A stretch of 6,262 bases of DNA from JAWLBR01 sp041687495. Its GTDB lineage: Bacteria > Bacillota > Limnochordia > DTU087 > JAAYGB01. Shown here piece after piece: positions 1 to 6,262 of the stretch (positions are counted from its first letter, which is position 1; every line of letters begins with the position of its first letter). The notes under the pieces were generated by a model. The model had not been told where the DNA came from. It made no database searches and worked only from the letters and a program-made list of their open reading frames with translations. Where the stretch lies: positions 1 to 6,262 of the forward strand of contig JAWLBR010000130.1 of assembly GCA_041687495.1 (NCBI GenBank), written 5' to 3'. The position numbers and the translations under genes were made by a program.

Positions 1-1881
1 GTTAGGCTCTGGCTCAACTCCCGGTGCCTGCGTGGTTTCTGTGTCGTCATCACGCTTACTGTCCAACTGTGCCATGGCCTCATCGGGCTCAGCAATAATC
101 TGCTCGTATTGCTCTCGGTTGAGTGTCTCTCGATCAATCAGAGTTTCGGCCACCGCTTCCAGCTGATGCTGGTGCTCTCGTAGAATGCTGGTCGCCCTAT
201 CATAGGCATTATCCACCAGGCGACGTACCTCTTCATCGATCACCGCGGCTACTTCCTCACTGTAATTGCGCTCTCGGGAGATATCTCGACCGAGGAAGAT
301 CTGCTCTTCATGCTGCCGCCCAAAGGTTAGCGGCCCCAACCGCTCGCTCATTCCATACTCGGTGATCATCTGCCTCGCCAGTTTAGTCGTACGCTCTAGG
401 TCGTTCTGAGCACCGGTACTGACCTCGCCAAACATGATCTCCTCAGCCGCTCTGCCCCCAAGCATCCAGGACAGTTCGTCTTCCAGTTTAGACTTGGTAA
501 CCACGTGCCGATCCTCCTGTGGAAGGATCATGGTATACCCACCGGCCATACCCCGACCGACAATAGTCACTTTGTGCACCGGGTCAGAGTTGGGGACAAA
601 GGTGGCAACCAATGCATGCCCTGCTTCGTGGTAAGCAAACACCTTTTTGTCCTGTAAGCTCATTGCCTTGCGGCGCCGCTCCGGCCCCATGACCACCCGG
701 TCGATGGCCTCTTCACATTCAGCCATACAAATCTTCCGTTTCCCTTTCCGGGCCGACAAGATGGCTGCTTCATTCATCAGGTTCTCCAGATCAGCTCCGC
801 TGAAGCCTGGCGTTCTTCGAGCCAACACAGAGATATCAACGTCGGAGTCTAACGGCTTATTGCGGGAATGAACTCGCAGAATCTCCTCCCGCCCGTCCAC
901 ATCTGGACGATCCACCACAATCTTTCGATCAAATCTCCCCGGACGGAGCAAAGCAGGGTCCAGGACATCTGGTCGATTGGTGGCGGCCATGATAATAATC
1001 CCTGAGTTAGGCTCAAACCCGTCCATCTCCACTAGAAGCTGGTTCAAAGTCTGTTCCCGCTCGTCGTGGCCACCGCCAAGGCCTGCGCCCCGGTGCCGCC
1101 CTACAGCATCTAGCTCGTCAATGAAGACAATACAAGGCGCGTTCTTCTTCGCAGTATCAAACATATCTCGAACCCGCGAGGCACCGACACCGACAAACAT
1201 CTCCACAAAGTCAGAACCACTAATGCTAAAGAATGGTACTCCGGCCTCACCAGCCACCGCCCGTGCCAGCAAAGTCTTACCAGTTCCTGGCGGCCCTACC
1301 AAAAGCACGCCTTTGGGGATTTTAGCTCCTAGGTCCACAAAGCGCTTGGGGTGTTTGAGGAACTCCACAATCTCGACCATTTCCTGCTTGGCTTCCTCAA
1401 GACCGGCGACATCGCCAAAGGTGACTTTCGTTTTCTCTTCGCTGTGCAGTTTCGCTCGGCTTTTGCCGAATGACATAGCTCGGTTATTACCGCCCTGCAT
1501 CTGGTTGAGAATAAACAGCCAAATCCCAACAAAGATGACCAGGGTAATGATGTTTGGGAGCAACGCTAGCCACCACGGAGCAGGCGCTGGTGTGGAAGCT
1601 GTCACTTTGACTCCCTTAGCCATTAGCTCATCGGATAGATCAGCCATCTTTCCGATGGGAATAGTCGTCTGAAATCTGGTCCCGTCTTTCAGGGCGCCCT
1701 CTACATGCTGCTCCCCTACCATTTCGACCTGCCGCACCTGTCCACTCTGCAGCCGGCTAATAAAGTCTCCATAGCCAAGCTCCACCCGAGTGTCAGTATT
1801 GGGGTAGAGGCTGCTGACGATGGATACCGCAATAATTGCGATCAACAGGTACAGACTGATTCCCCGTAAAAATCTGTTCAA
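1..1881 (-). CDS. ftsH: ATP-dependent zinc metalloprotease FtsH (3' end cut by window edge)
   Basis: Membrane-anchored AAA+ protease that extracts and degrades membrane and short-lived cytosolic proteins, working as a hexamer with its active domains in the cytoplasm. The frame is open from a TTG start to the window edge: 627 codons, no stop yet. Visible parts: N-terminal membrane helix about 7-25; extracytoplasmic domain about 27-102; second helix about 103-126 (starts WWLALLPN); AAA+ domain from VTFGDVAG (153-160); Walker A GPPGTGKT 196-203; pore loop FVG 229-231; Walker B FIDE with D255/E256; arginine fingers R316 and R319 in RPGRFDR. The M41 peptidase has zinc ligands H418 and H422 in HEAGH, with the third ligand expected at D494 in GAQND. 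All catalytic residues are intact. The TTG start is chosen because GGGGAGG lies 7 bases upstream and the first residues run straight into the membrane helix. The last ~31 residues (597-627) are an acidic, proline-containing, probably disordered tail, usual for FtsH. Only a few residues are likely missing. Preceded by its own promoter; tilS lies upstream. Confidence 0.97.
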   Translation of the reverse strand, partial: MNRFLRGISLYLLIAIIAVSIVSSLYPNTDTRVELGYGDFISRLQSGQVRQVEMVGEQHVEGALKDGTRFQTTIPIGKMADLSDELMAKGVKVTASTPAPAPWWLALLPNIITLVIFVGIWLFILNQMQGGNNRAMSFGKSRAKLHSEEKTKVTFGDVAGLEEAKQEMVEIVEFLKHPKRFVDLGAKIPKGVLLVGPPGTGKTLLARAVAGEAGVPFFSISGSDFVEMFVGVGASRVRDMFDTAKKNAPCIVFIDELDAVGRHRGAGLGGGHDEREQTLNQLLVEMDGFEPNSGIIIMAATNRPDVLDPALLRPGRFDRKIVVDRPDVDGREEILRVHSRNKPLDSDVDISVLARRTPGFSGADLENLMNEAAILSARKGKRKICMAECEEAIDRVVMGPERRRKAMSLQDKKVFAYHEAGHALVATFVPNSDPVHKVTIVGRGMAGGYTMILPQEDRHVVTKSKLEDELSWMLGGRAAEEIMFGEVSTGAQNDLERTTKLARQMITEYGMSERLGPLTFGRQHEEQIFLGRDISRERNYSEEVAAVIDEEVRRLVDNAYDRATSILREHQHQLEAVAETLIDRETLNREQYEQIIAEPDEAMAQLDSKRDDDTETTQAPGVEPEPN

Positions 1882-1888
1882 ATTCTGT

Positions 1889-1895
1889 CCTCCCC
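1889..1895 (-). promoter_or_regulatory. Ribosome binding site of ftsH (decides a TTG start)
   Basis: The minus strand reads GGGGAGG, a strong Shine-Dalgarno match, 7 bases before the TTG at 1881-1879. I see no in-frame ATG or GTG better placed, and the FtsH N-terminal pattern (MNRFLRGISLYLL) begins exactly here, so the rare TTG start is well supported. Confidence 0.85.
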
Positions 1896-1950
1896 TCACC
1901 TCAAGCAAGGCAATCCCAATAGGTCTTTTTCTACTTTAGGACATTATCAT

Positions 1951-1979
1951 ATTATACCACACGAGAAAACCCTTTACAA
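1951..1979 (-). promoter_or_regulatory. Sigma-A type promoter of ftsH with extended -10
   Basis: On the minus strand, TTGTAA (-35, plus 1979-1974, 4 of 6 to TTGACA) is followed by a spacer of exactly 17 bases and then TATAAT (-10, plus 1956-1951, perfect). TGG directly before the -10 gives a perfect extended TGnTATAAT. Transcription would begin near 1944, leaving a leader of about 60 bases before the TTG start. The -35 box overlaps the tilS stop codon (1976-1974), so the promoter sits at the extreme 3' end of tilS. This would give ftsH vegetative transcription independent of the upstream genes. No CIRCE or other heat-shock operator is visible near it. Confidence 0.8.
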
Positions 1980-3482
1980 CTTAGGGGTCTCGTCTTGCCC
2001 ACGGCTTTGTGCAGAAGGAACTTCTGTCATCCGCTCTACAGTGATGTGTACCGCACTGCTTGACTGCTCGGTCAGTCTAGTTCTTTCAGCCTGCTGGTAC
2101 CCAACCACGGCAACGATCCCTGTCTGGTCACAGATGATGGGGATATCGTCACGCAGTCTGACCGGAACCTTCCTGTCAATAAAGTAGTCTTTCAGTTTCT
2201 TACTACCCTTCATACCCAGGGGGTTAAACCGATCTCCCGCCTGTCTGAACCTACACTGCAATGGTGGTACTAGTTTGTCTTCGTCCATCCACACCTGCCA
2301 GCTACCTTGACTGTGCCACAGGCCCTCCTGTCCAGAAAGCTGCTGAGCAAGGCTGTCTGGCTCCGGAAATGCAGTGCACTGCTCCAAGATGATCTTCAGC
2401 CCAAGCTGCCGAAGCGAATTGACACCCATAGCCAGCCCATGGGATGAAACAGCCGCCGGAATAGGCCCAGCAGCACTGGTATGAACCGGTTCAACCGTTC
2501 CCAACTGCAGTGCGCCATCGCAGATCCGGGCTCGAATCCCTCGCGGGAGATCAACTTGACCAGACCCGGACTCAACCAAAGTGAGAACCTCATGTACATG
2601 GGCAAAGCTCAGTTGGTAGTCACTGACACCCAACTCTAGATAGCTCCGCTGCACAAGACGACGCCGCAGCGCCAAAGGTACGGAAACCAACTGCTCTAAA
2701 TCTAGAGCAACCTGTACTGCTTCACCATCAATACACTTCTTTATGGCGATTTGCTCCCAGCTCTGCTCCGTTAGCTCTTCGAGGAGCTGATGTTCAGAGC
2801 GAGCTATTTCGACAAAGCGAGCAGTTACTTCGACCAAATTAGGAGCAAACTCCTGCTCTAAAAAAGGCAGCAGCCTGAGCCTGACCTTGTTGCGCCAGTA
2901 CTTCTCAGAGCTGTTGCTGGGGTCAATTCGAAAGGCCAGACCCCGCTGGCTACAATATGCTTCTACCTCATCCCTGGTCACCTCATATAGTGGCCGCACC
3001 ACACTCCCCTGTTTGGGAGGGATGCTAGACAGACCCTGGAGGCCGGCACCCCGGAGGAGTCGCATAAAAAAAGTCTCCACCACGTCATTCCTGTGATGGG
3101 CGACTGCAATTTTAGTTGCTCCAATCTTGTTAGCAACCTCGGAAAAGGCCCGGTAACGCAGAATACGCCCAGCGTGCTGTTTGTTAAGACCATGCTCTTG
3201 ACTGTACCGAGTCACGTCAATTCTATAGGAAAAAAAAGGAACGTCCAGGTGCGCAGCTAACTCTTCGCAGAAGCGTAGATCCTGTTCAGCCTGCTCCCCC
3301 CGAAACATGTGGTTCAGATGAACTACAGCAAGTGACAATCCCCAACTAGAGGCCATCCGGTGCAAAAGATCCAGAAGAGCCACCGAGTCGGGACCACCAG
3401 AGACGCCTACCACCACAGAATCGCCTGGGATCAGTAGGTCTCGCTTTCTACATGCTTCGAGTACTTTAGGTAGTAAGTCCAC
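1974..3482 (-). CDS. tilS: tRNA(Ile)-lysidine synthetase TilS
   Basis: Uses ATP and lysine to convert C34 of tRNA-Ile(CAU) to lysidine, changing its charging from Met to Ile and its decoding from AUG to AUA. It is a cytosolic enzyme, normally essential. The 502-residue product shows the N-type ATP pyrophosphatase domain: PP-loop SGGPDS at 28-33, HLNHMFRG at 55-62, RILRYRAF at 106-113, the HH...ET segment at 129-137 followed by RLLRGAG (141-147), and the DPSN...YWRNKVR..LLP block at 187-206. A helical middle domain follows, then the TilS C-terminal domain at about 411-470 (AGDRFNPLG, GSKKLKDYFID, VPVRLRDDIPI, VVGYQ). Length is normal or slightly long for the family; the last ~20 residues are a polar tail. 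The start is GTG with AGGGG six bases upstream. Oddity: the segment usually HHxDDQxET reads HHRNDVVET, so the first Asp is Asn and Gln is Val. It lies 107 bases after spoIIE and 92 before ftsH. Confidence 0.96.
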   Translation of the reverse strand: MDLLPKVLEACRKRDLLIPGDSVVVGVSGGPDSVALLDLLHRMASSWGLSLAVVHLNHMFRGEQAEQDLRFCEELAAHLDVPFFSYRIDVTRYSQEHGLNKQHAGRILRYRAFSEVANKIGATKIAVAHHRNDVVETFFMRLLRGAGLQGLSSIPPKQGSVVRPLYEVTRDEVEAYCSQRGLAFRIDPSNSSEKYWRNKVRLRLLPFLEQEFAPNLVEVTARFVEIARSEHQLLEELTEQSWEQIAIKKCIDGEAVQVALDLEQLVSVPLALRRRLVQRSYLELGVSDYQLSFAHVHEVLTLVESGSGQVDLPRGIRARICDGALQLGTVEPVHTSAAGPIPAAVSSHGLAMGVNSLRQLGLKIILEQCTAFPEPDSLAQQLSGQEGLWHSQGSWQVWMDEDKLVPPLQCRFRQAGDRFNPLGMKGSKKLKDYFIDRKVPVRLRDDIPIICDQTGIVAVVGYQQAERTRLTEQSSSAVHITVERMTEVPSAQSRGQDETPKL

Positions 3483-3589
3483 TTTAATCCCCTACACTGG
3501 CATTAGCTAGATTACTCTTTCTGTCCTTACAGTACCTTCCACGCAAACCTAGAGGTTCCTTCTCTTTGGGTCCAACTTTCCAACGTTAC
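3483..3589 (-). other. spoIIE-tilS spacer, no terminator seen
   Basis: This 107-base gap holds the tilS ribosome binding site. Its only dyad is a weak four-pair one (AACC..GGTT, 3546-3557) without a following T run, so I see no intrinsic terminator. I also found no pair of -35/-10 boxes with correct spacing. Read-through from spoIIE into tilS is therefore possible. tilS is needed in vegetative cells, however, so a weaker promoter here or inside the end of spoIIE is expected but not identified. Confidence 0.5.
3489..3493 (-). promoter_or_regulatory. Ribosome binding site of tilS (supports a GTG start)
   Basis: The minus strand reads AGGGG six bases before the GTG at 3482-3480. The spacing is good, and the protein reads in the family pattern from this codon (PP-loop at residue 28, as usual for TilS). 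A GTG rather than ATG start suggests modest translation. Confidence 0.65.
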
Positions 3590-6124
3590 CTAGGCCGTAC
3601 TACGGGCGATGATGGGCAGGTCTGTGACGTTGCGAGCCCCTTGATTTGCCGGCTGCAGAGCAGGCCTGAGAGTAATAGTGACAACTGTCTGATCGTCCTG
3701 AGCTCCCCCCGCTGCGTGCTGGGCCTTGGCCAGGAGAGTCTTGGCAAGTTCACTGGTGTCCTGTCGCACCGGTGCCGATAGGTAATGCAGTAACCATTCA
3801 TCTCCTCCAACACTACCTTTGCAGGCGTCGACGATTCCATCAGTAACCATGACCAAAGTATCGTGGGGCTCTAGACACACGGACTCAGACTGATAGTCTA
3901 CTGTTTGCAGTATGCCCAATGGGATCGAATTTGTCTGTACTCTCTCCACCTCTCCGTCCTGCCGAAGAATGTAACTGGGAGCGGCACCTATCTTCGTGAA
4001 CTCCACTCTCCCCGAGTACAGATCCACGATGGCTAGGTCGACGGTGGCAAAGGAGTCCTCGGGTGTTCGCAGCATCAAAATCGAATTGACAATCTTTACA
4101 GCAAATCTCCGTTCAAAACCGCAGCTCAACAGTTCCTTGAGCAGCTTCACCGTTGTGCTGCTCTCCATGGCGGCTTTGGAACCGGATCCCATTCCATCAC
4201 TGACGATGAATGCCATTTTTCCATCAGCCAAAGGGATTCTGCTGAACGTATCGCCGCTGACCCATCCCCCGTTTCTGGCGGCCACACTGGACTGAACTTC
4301 CAGCTCATACGGCCGCTCTGGCAAAAACACAGCACGGCAGTTGCTTCCAGACTTTTTGTTGGGACATTTCTTTTGCCAGAGCGTATATTTTTCCCCCATA
4401 ACATTCGTCACGATTTCCTCAGCTTGCCCTTCGCAGATGTGCACTCCTGAGCATCCGCTGCCTGTTAGCAATACTTCAAGGCGCCCGCCTGCGGACTGGC
4501 TCACACTCACTTGATGCGAGATACCCGCCCTCTTCAACTGCACAGCAATCTTTTCCTCATATTGCTCAACGAACTCCGTTGGCACTTGTACTGTGCTGGC
4601 GAAGGATTTGAAGACCTGGGCAGCGCCCTCCAGCTGTGCTGAAACGATGCCGTGGCTTTCCTCAATCCGCCGCCGCCAATATGCATCCAGCCGAATCATC
4701 TCTAGAAGATAATTGACACTCATCACCAGCTGGGCTGGTCGAATACACGTATCCTTCACCTCGTCTTTTAGGTCAGAAAAACTCACTCGCCCACGCTTTT
4801 CAGCGGTGGTAAGTAAATCCATGAAGTTCCAGTAGGTGGTATAAAAGGACTCCTTCCAACACTTAGCAAACGACGGGCAATCTTGGCAAGCCTTCTCACT
4901 AAGGGCGTCCAGCTGTGCGGTGTAGTCCAAAATTATGCTTTTTTCCTGCGGCAGTCCAGCAAAGGTGTCCGCCAGATCCGTAAAGACACTGGCGAGATCG
5001 GTAAAACGAGAGTTGACTTCCCGCTGCAGCCGGGATTCGGCCTTGGCCTGCCGGTGCACAGAAGCCTTTGTGCCGGGAAGTAATACGGTCCATTGGTGCA
5101 CCATATGCTGCGGAATCAAAAGGAAGGTGGCTAAGCCCGTAGCGGCGTGAAGCCACCAAGACTGTAAAATCGATAGTTCAGTGATATCCATGGAGACAAT
5201 CAAGACCGCAGCCAGGAATCCCACAGCCGCCCCGAAGCGCCCATGACTTGCACCCAGGCTTGTCCCCACCCCGGTTAGCCCCAGCATCCCCATGGCGGCA
5301 GGCAGACTTGCCGGCAAAGCAGAAAACACCATAGCCCCGATGCACAGACTGATGACTGCTGTGGGGCCAACTCCCCATTGTGATGCAGCTAACAGAATTG
5401 CGGTCAAGCTCAAGCTGATTTGAGGCGTCCACTGCCCGATACTGATCCGAGCCAGGCCAAGGAACACCATCACCAACAGCAGAACCACTCCGACTACTTG
5501 TTCCAATGCCAGTGTCTGTCCAGGTCTAGACGACCTTGCTGCAACCAGTGGGCGGAGCAGATGAACACTAACGTGCAGCAGCAAGACGTAGGCTGCACAC
5601 CAAGGCCACGAGAGGTCAACTCCCAAGGCCATGAGCAAAGCACAAAAACCGCCGAATGTCAGCCCAGCCTGAAGCGCAGGTCCAACTCGACGGAACACAT
5701 CCGGCTTGCGCCAGAGCAGAACCCAGGTGGCTGTTCCCCCGGTTAGCCACAGTAGTGTTTCGGACCAGCCCACAAAAGCAGTGCCCGCTAGAACAGCCAG
5801 AAAGACCGGAAGGGCGTATGCTGCTTTGGTCAAAAGTACCAAAACAAAAAATGCAGCTCCAAAGGGCGCAATCTCACCGAATAAAGTCCCCCTGGCGGCC
5901 AAAAATCCAACTATCACCAGCAGGCCCGCATTTTGATCCGAAAAGGTTGACGCCAGGGACTGCAGCCAAGTGCGAAAACTGACATACCCCGTATGTGTTT
6001 TTCGGCCTAAGCTGGACCGCAGGCTCAACCAAGGGAACCTCCGTTTCTTAGCCGACTTCCCCAAAGCATTCTCTGTTCTTCGAAAGGGGAGAACCCTCGC
6101 GTATTCTTTACTGCTGTTTTGCAT
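3590..6124 (-). CDS. spoIIE: Stage II sporulation protein E (PP2C-type phosphatase, membrane)
   Basis: Integral membrane Ser/Thr phosphatase of the asymmetric septum. It dephosphorylates SpoIIAA-P, which frees sigma-F from SpoIIAB in the forespore; in B. subtilis it also interacts with FtsZ. The 844-residue product is close to the usual family length. Residues 1-65 are a basic cytoplasmic tail; about 66-340 hold roughly ten hydrophobic membrane segments. A cytoplasmic linker follows, with a C-x2-C-x5-C-W motif at 413-423 and further cysteines at 558, 564, 587 and 596. The PP2C domain spans about 615-820 with all metal-binding blocks: SGD (D625), SDGMGSG (D643), TDGI (D762) and QDDQTV (D810/D811). 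The phrases VNSILMLRTPEDSFATVDL and NSIPLGIL match SpoIIE specifically rather than generic PP2C enzymes. The ATG start is preceded by AAGAGGTG (6139-6132) with 7 bases spacing; the stop is TAG. It heads the cluster and probably has a Spo0A-controlled promoter. No frameshift or missing key residue is seen. Confidence 0.97.
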   Translation of the reverse strand: MQNSSKEYARVLPFRRTENALGKSAKKRRFPWLSLRSSLGRKTHTGYVSFRTWLQSLASTFSDQNAGLLVIVGFLAARGTLFGEIAPFGAAFFVLVLLTKAAYALPVFLAVLAGTAFVGWSETLLWLTGGTATWVLLWRKPDVFRRVGPALQAGLTFGGFCALLMALGVDLSWPWCAAYVLLLHVSVHLLRPLVAARSSRPGQTLALEQVVGVVLLLVMVFLGLARISIGQWTPQISLSLTAILLAASQWGVGPTAVISLCIGAMVFSALPASLPAAMGMLGLTGVGTSLGASHGRFGAAVGFLAAVLIVSMDITELSILQSWWLHAATGLATFLLIPQHMVHQWTVLLPGTKASVHRQAKAESRLQREVNSRFTDLASVFTDLADTFAGLPQEKSIILDYTAQLDALSEKACQDCPSFAKCWKESFYTTYWNFMDLLTTAEKRGRVSFSDLKDEVKDTCIRPAQLVMSVNYLLEMIRLDAYWRRRIEESHGIVSAQLEGAAQVFKSFASTVQVPTEFVEQYEEKIAVQLKRAGISHQVSVSQSAGGRLEVLLTGSGCSGVHICEGQAEEIVTNVMGEKYTLWQKKCPNKKSGSNCRAVFLPERPYELEVQSSVAARNGGWVSGDTFSRIPLADGKMAFIVSDGMGSGSKAAMESSTTVKLLKELLSCGFERRFAVKIVNSILMLRTPEDSFATVDLAIVDLYSGRVEFTKIGAAPSYILRQDGEVERVQTNSIPLGILQTVDYQSESVCLEPHDTLVMVTDGIVDACKGSVGGDEWLLHYLSAPVRQDTSELAKTLLAKAQHAAGGAQDDQTVVTITLRPALQPANQGARNVTDLPIIARSTA

Positions 6125-6131
6125 CGGAGAA

Positions 6132-6139
6132 CACCTCTT
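6132..6139 (-). promoter_or_regulatory. Ribosome binding site of spoIIE
   Basis: The minus strand reads AAGAGGTG seven bases before the ATG at 6124-6122, a good Shine-Dalgarno sequence that fixes this start. Confidence 0.75.
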
Positions 6140-6174
6140 GCACCAGATAGTCTGTGCGCTTAGTCGCTTACCCC

Positions 6175-6222
6175 GGACATGTCCAGTTCAGTGGACACTG
6201 TAAAGATATGGTAACATGTCCA
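6175..6222. repeat. Cluster of GGACA/TGTCC half-sites in the spoIIE promoter/leader
   Basis: The plus strand shows a perfect 10-base palindrome GGACATGTCC (6175-6184). Overlapping it is an inverted repeat TGTCCA-N6-TGGACA (6180-6197). The 9-mer ACATGTCCA occurs twice as a direct repeat (6177-6185 and 6214-6222), 37 bases apart. A second small dyad CAGTG-N2-CACTG lies at 6189-6200. Four half-sites in under 50 bases, just upstream of a regulated gene, look like an operator array, or a leader hairpin if transcription starts upstream of them. The binding factor is unknown; the repeats are certain but their function is inference. Confidence 0.5.
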
Positions 6223-6234
6223 AGCATGGTTCTG

Positions 6235-6241
6235 TGTCGAA
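6235..6241 (+). promoter_or_regulatory. Candidate Spo0A box upstream of spoIIE
   Basis: TGTCGAA on the plus strand matches the Spo0A box core TGNCGAA exactly; with the preceding G, 7 of 8 bases match TTGTCGAA. It lies about 110 bases before the spoIIE start codon. In B. subtilis spoIIE is transcribed by sigma-A RNA polymerase activated by Spo0A-P, so the position is sensible. A weaker second match (AGTCGAT, 5 of 7, minus strand) lies at 6250-6256. A possible weak -10 (TATCTT, minus strand, 6208-6203) would place the box near the -35 to -45 region, but no proper -35 can be paired with it. A 7-mer alone can occur by chance. Confidence 0.45.
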
Positions 6242-6262
6242 TGGGCAAGATCGACTCCCACA

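Noticed and set aside
977..1672. 231-codon open frame on the plus strand
   Set aside because: It lies fully antisense to ftsH, whose reading frame is certain; its translation is Ser/Pro/Thr-rich with no recognisable domain and there is no ribosome binding site of note.
2396..3193. Small minus-strand and plus-strand open frames within tilS
   Set aside because: Frame-shifted shadows of a gene with continuous family similarity.
3546..3557. Possible terminator hairpin AACC..GGTT after spoIIE
   Set aside because: Only four base pairs and no T run on the minus strand after it.
3566..3840. Small open frames on both strands around the spoIIE 3' end
   Set aside because: They overlap the conserved PP2C C-terminus in other frames and show no family resemblance.
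5420..5982. Overlapping plus-strand open frames of about 108 codons
   Set aside because: Antisense to the membrane domain of spoIIE; low-complexity Gln/Arg/Pro-rich translations that mirror the hydrophobic codons on the other strand.
6225..6262. Possible 3' end of a tRNA gene at the right edge (TTCGA and TCGA motifs, CCCACA end)
   Set aside because: No T-arm with a five-pair stem and TTCRANY loop can be formed on either strand.
1..6262. Search for a CRISPR array, insertion sequence, defence island or other novel system
   Set aside because: Almost all bases are covered by three conserved core genes; no repeated spacers, transposase signatures or terminal inverted repeats were seen.

Overview
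The window carries three consecutive genes, all on the minus strand. In transcription order (right to left) they are spoIIE (sporulation phosphatase), tilS (tRNA-Ile lysidine synthetase) and ftsH (membrane AAA+ zinc protease, cut by the left edge of the window). Together they cover almost the whole window. The only non-coding stretches are about 138 bases upstream of spoIIE, 107 bases between spoIIE and tilS, and 92 bases between tilS and ftsH.

SpoIIE occurs only in endospore-forming Firmicutes, and spoIIE-tilS-(hpt)-ftsH is a classical firmicute neighbourhood. The moderately high GC (roughly 50-55 % by eye) and the protein flavour suggest a Clostridia-class spore former, perhaps of the Peptococcaceae / Desulfotomaculum-Desulfitobacterium type. 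This placement is an inference; the genus cannot be read from the window.

Layout. 6262-6125: spoIIE regulatory region, with one good Spo0A-box match (6235-6241), a cluster of GGACA/TGTCC half-sites (6175-6222), and a clear ribosome binding site. 6124-3590: spoIIE, a full-length 844-residue protein with a polytopic membrane domain, a cysteine-containing middle region and a complete PP2C phosphatase domain. 3589-3483: spacer with no recognisable terminator or strong promoter. 3482-1974: tilS, 502 residues, GTG start. 1973-1882: spacer containing a near-ideal extended -10 sigma-A promoter whose -35 overlaps the tilS stop codon. 1881-1: ftsH, TTG start, 627 codons present and open at the left edge.

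How the genes relate. SpoIIE dephosphorylates SpoIIAA-P to switch on sigma-F in the forespore. In Bacillus subtilis, FtsH degrades SpoIIE, so a regulator and its protease lie side by side here. TilS modifies tRNA-Ile(CAU) so that AUA codons are read as Ile, which is a growth-essential function. hpt/hprT, which lies between tilS and ftsH in B. subtilis, is absent. ftsH has its own vegetative-type promoter and need not depend on spoIIE read-through. I see no mobile elements, CRISPR arrays, RNA genes or foreign islands. This is an ordinary conserved core region, and its least explained part is the repeat-rich spoIIE promoter/leader.
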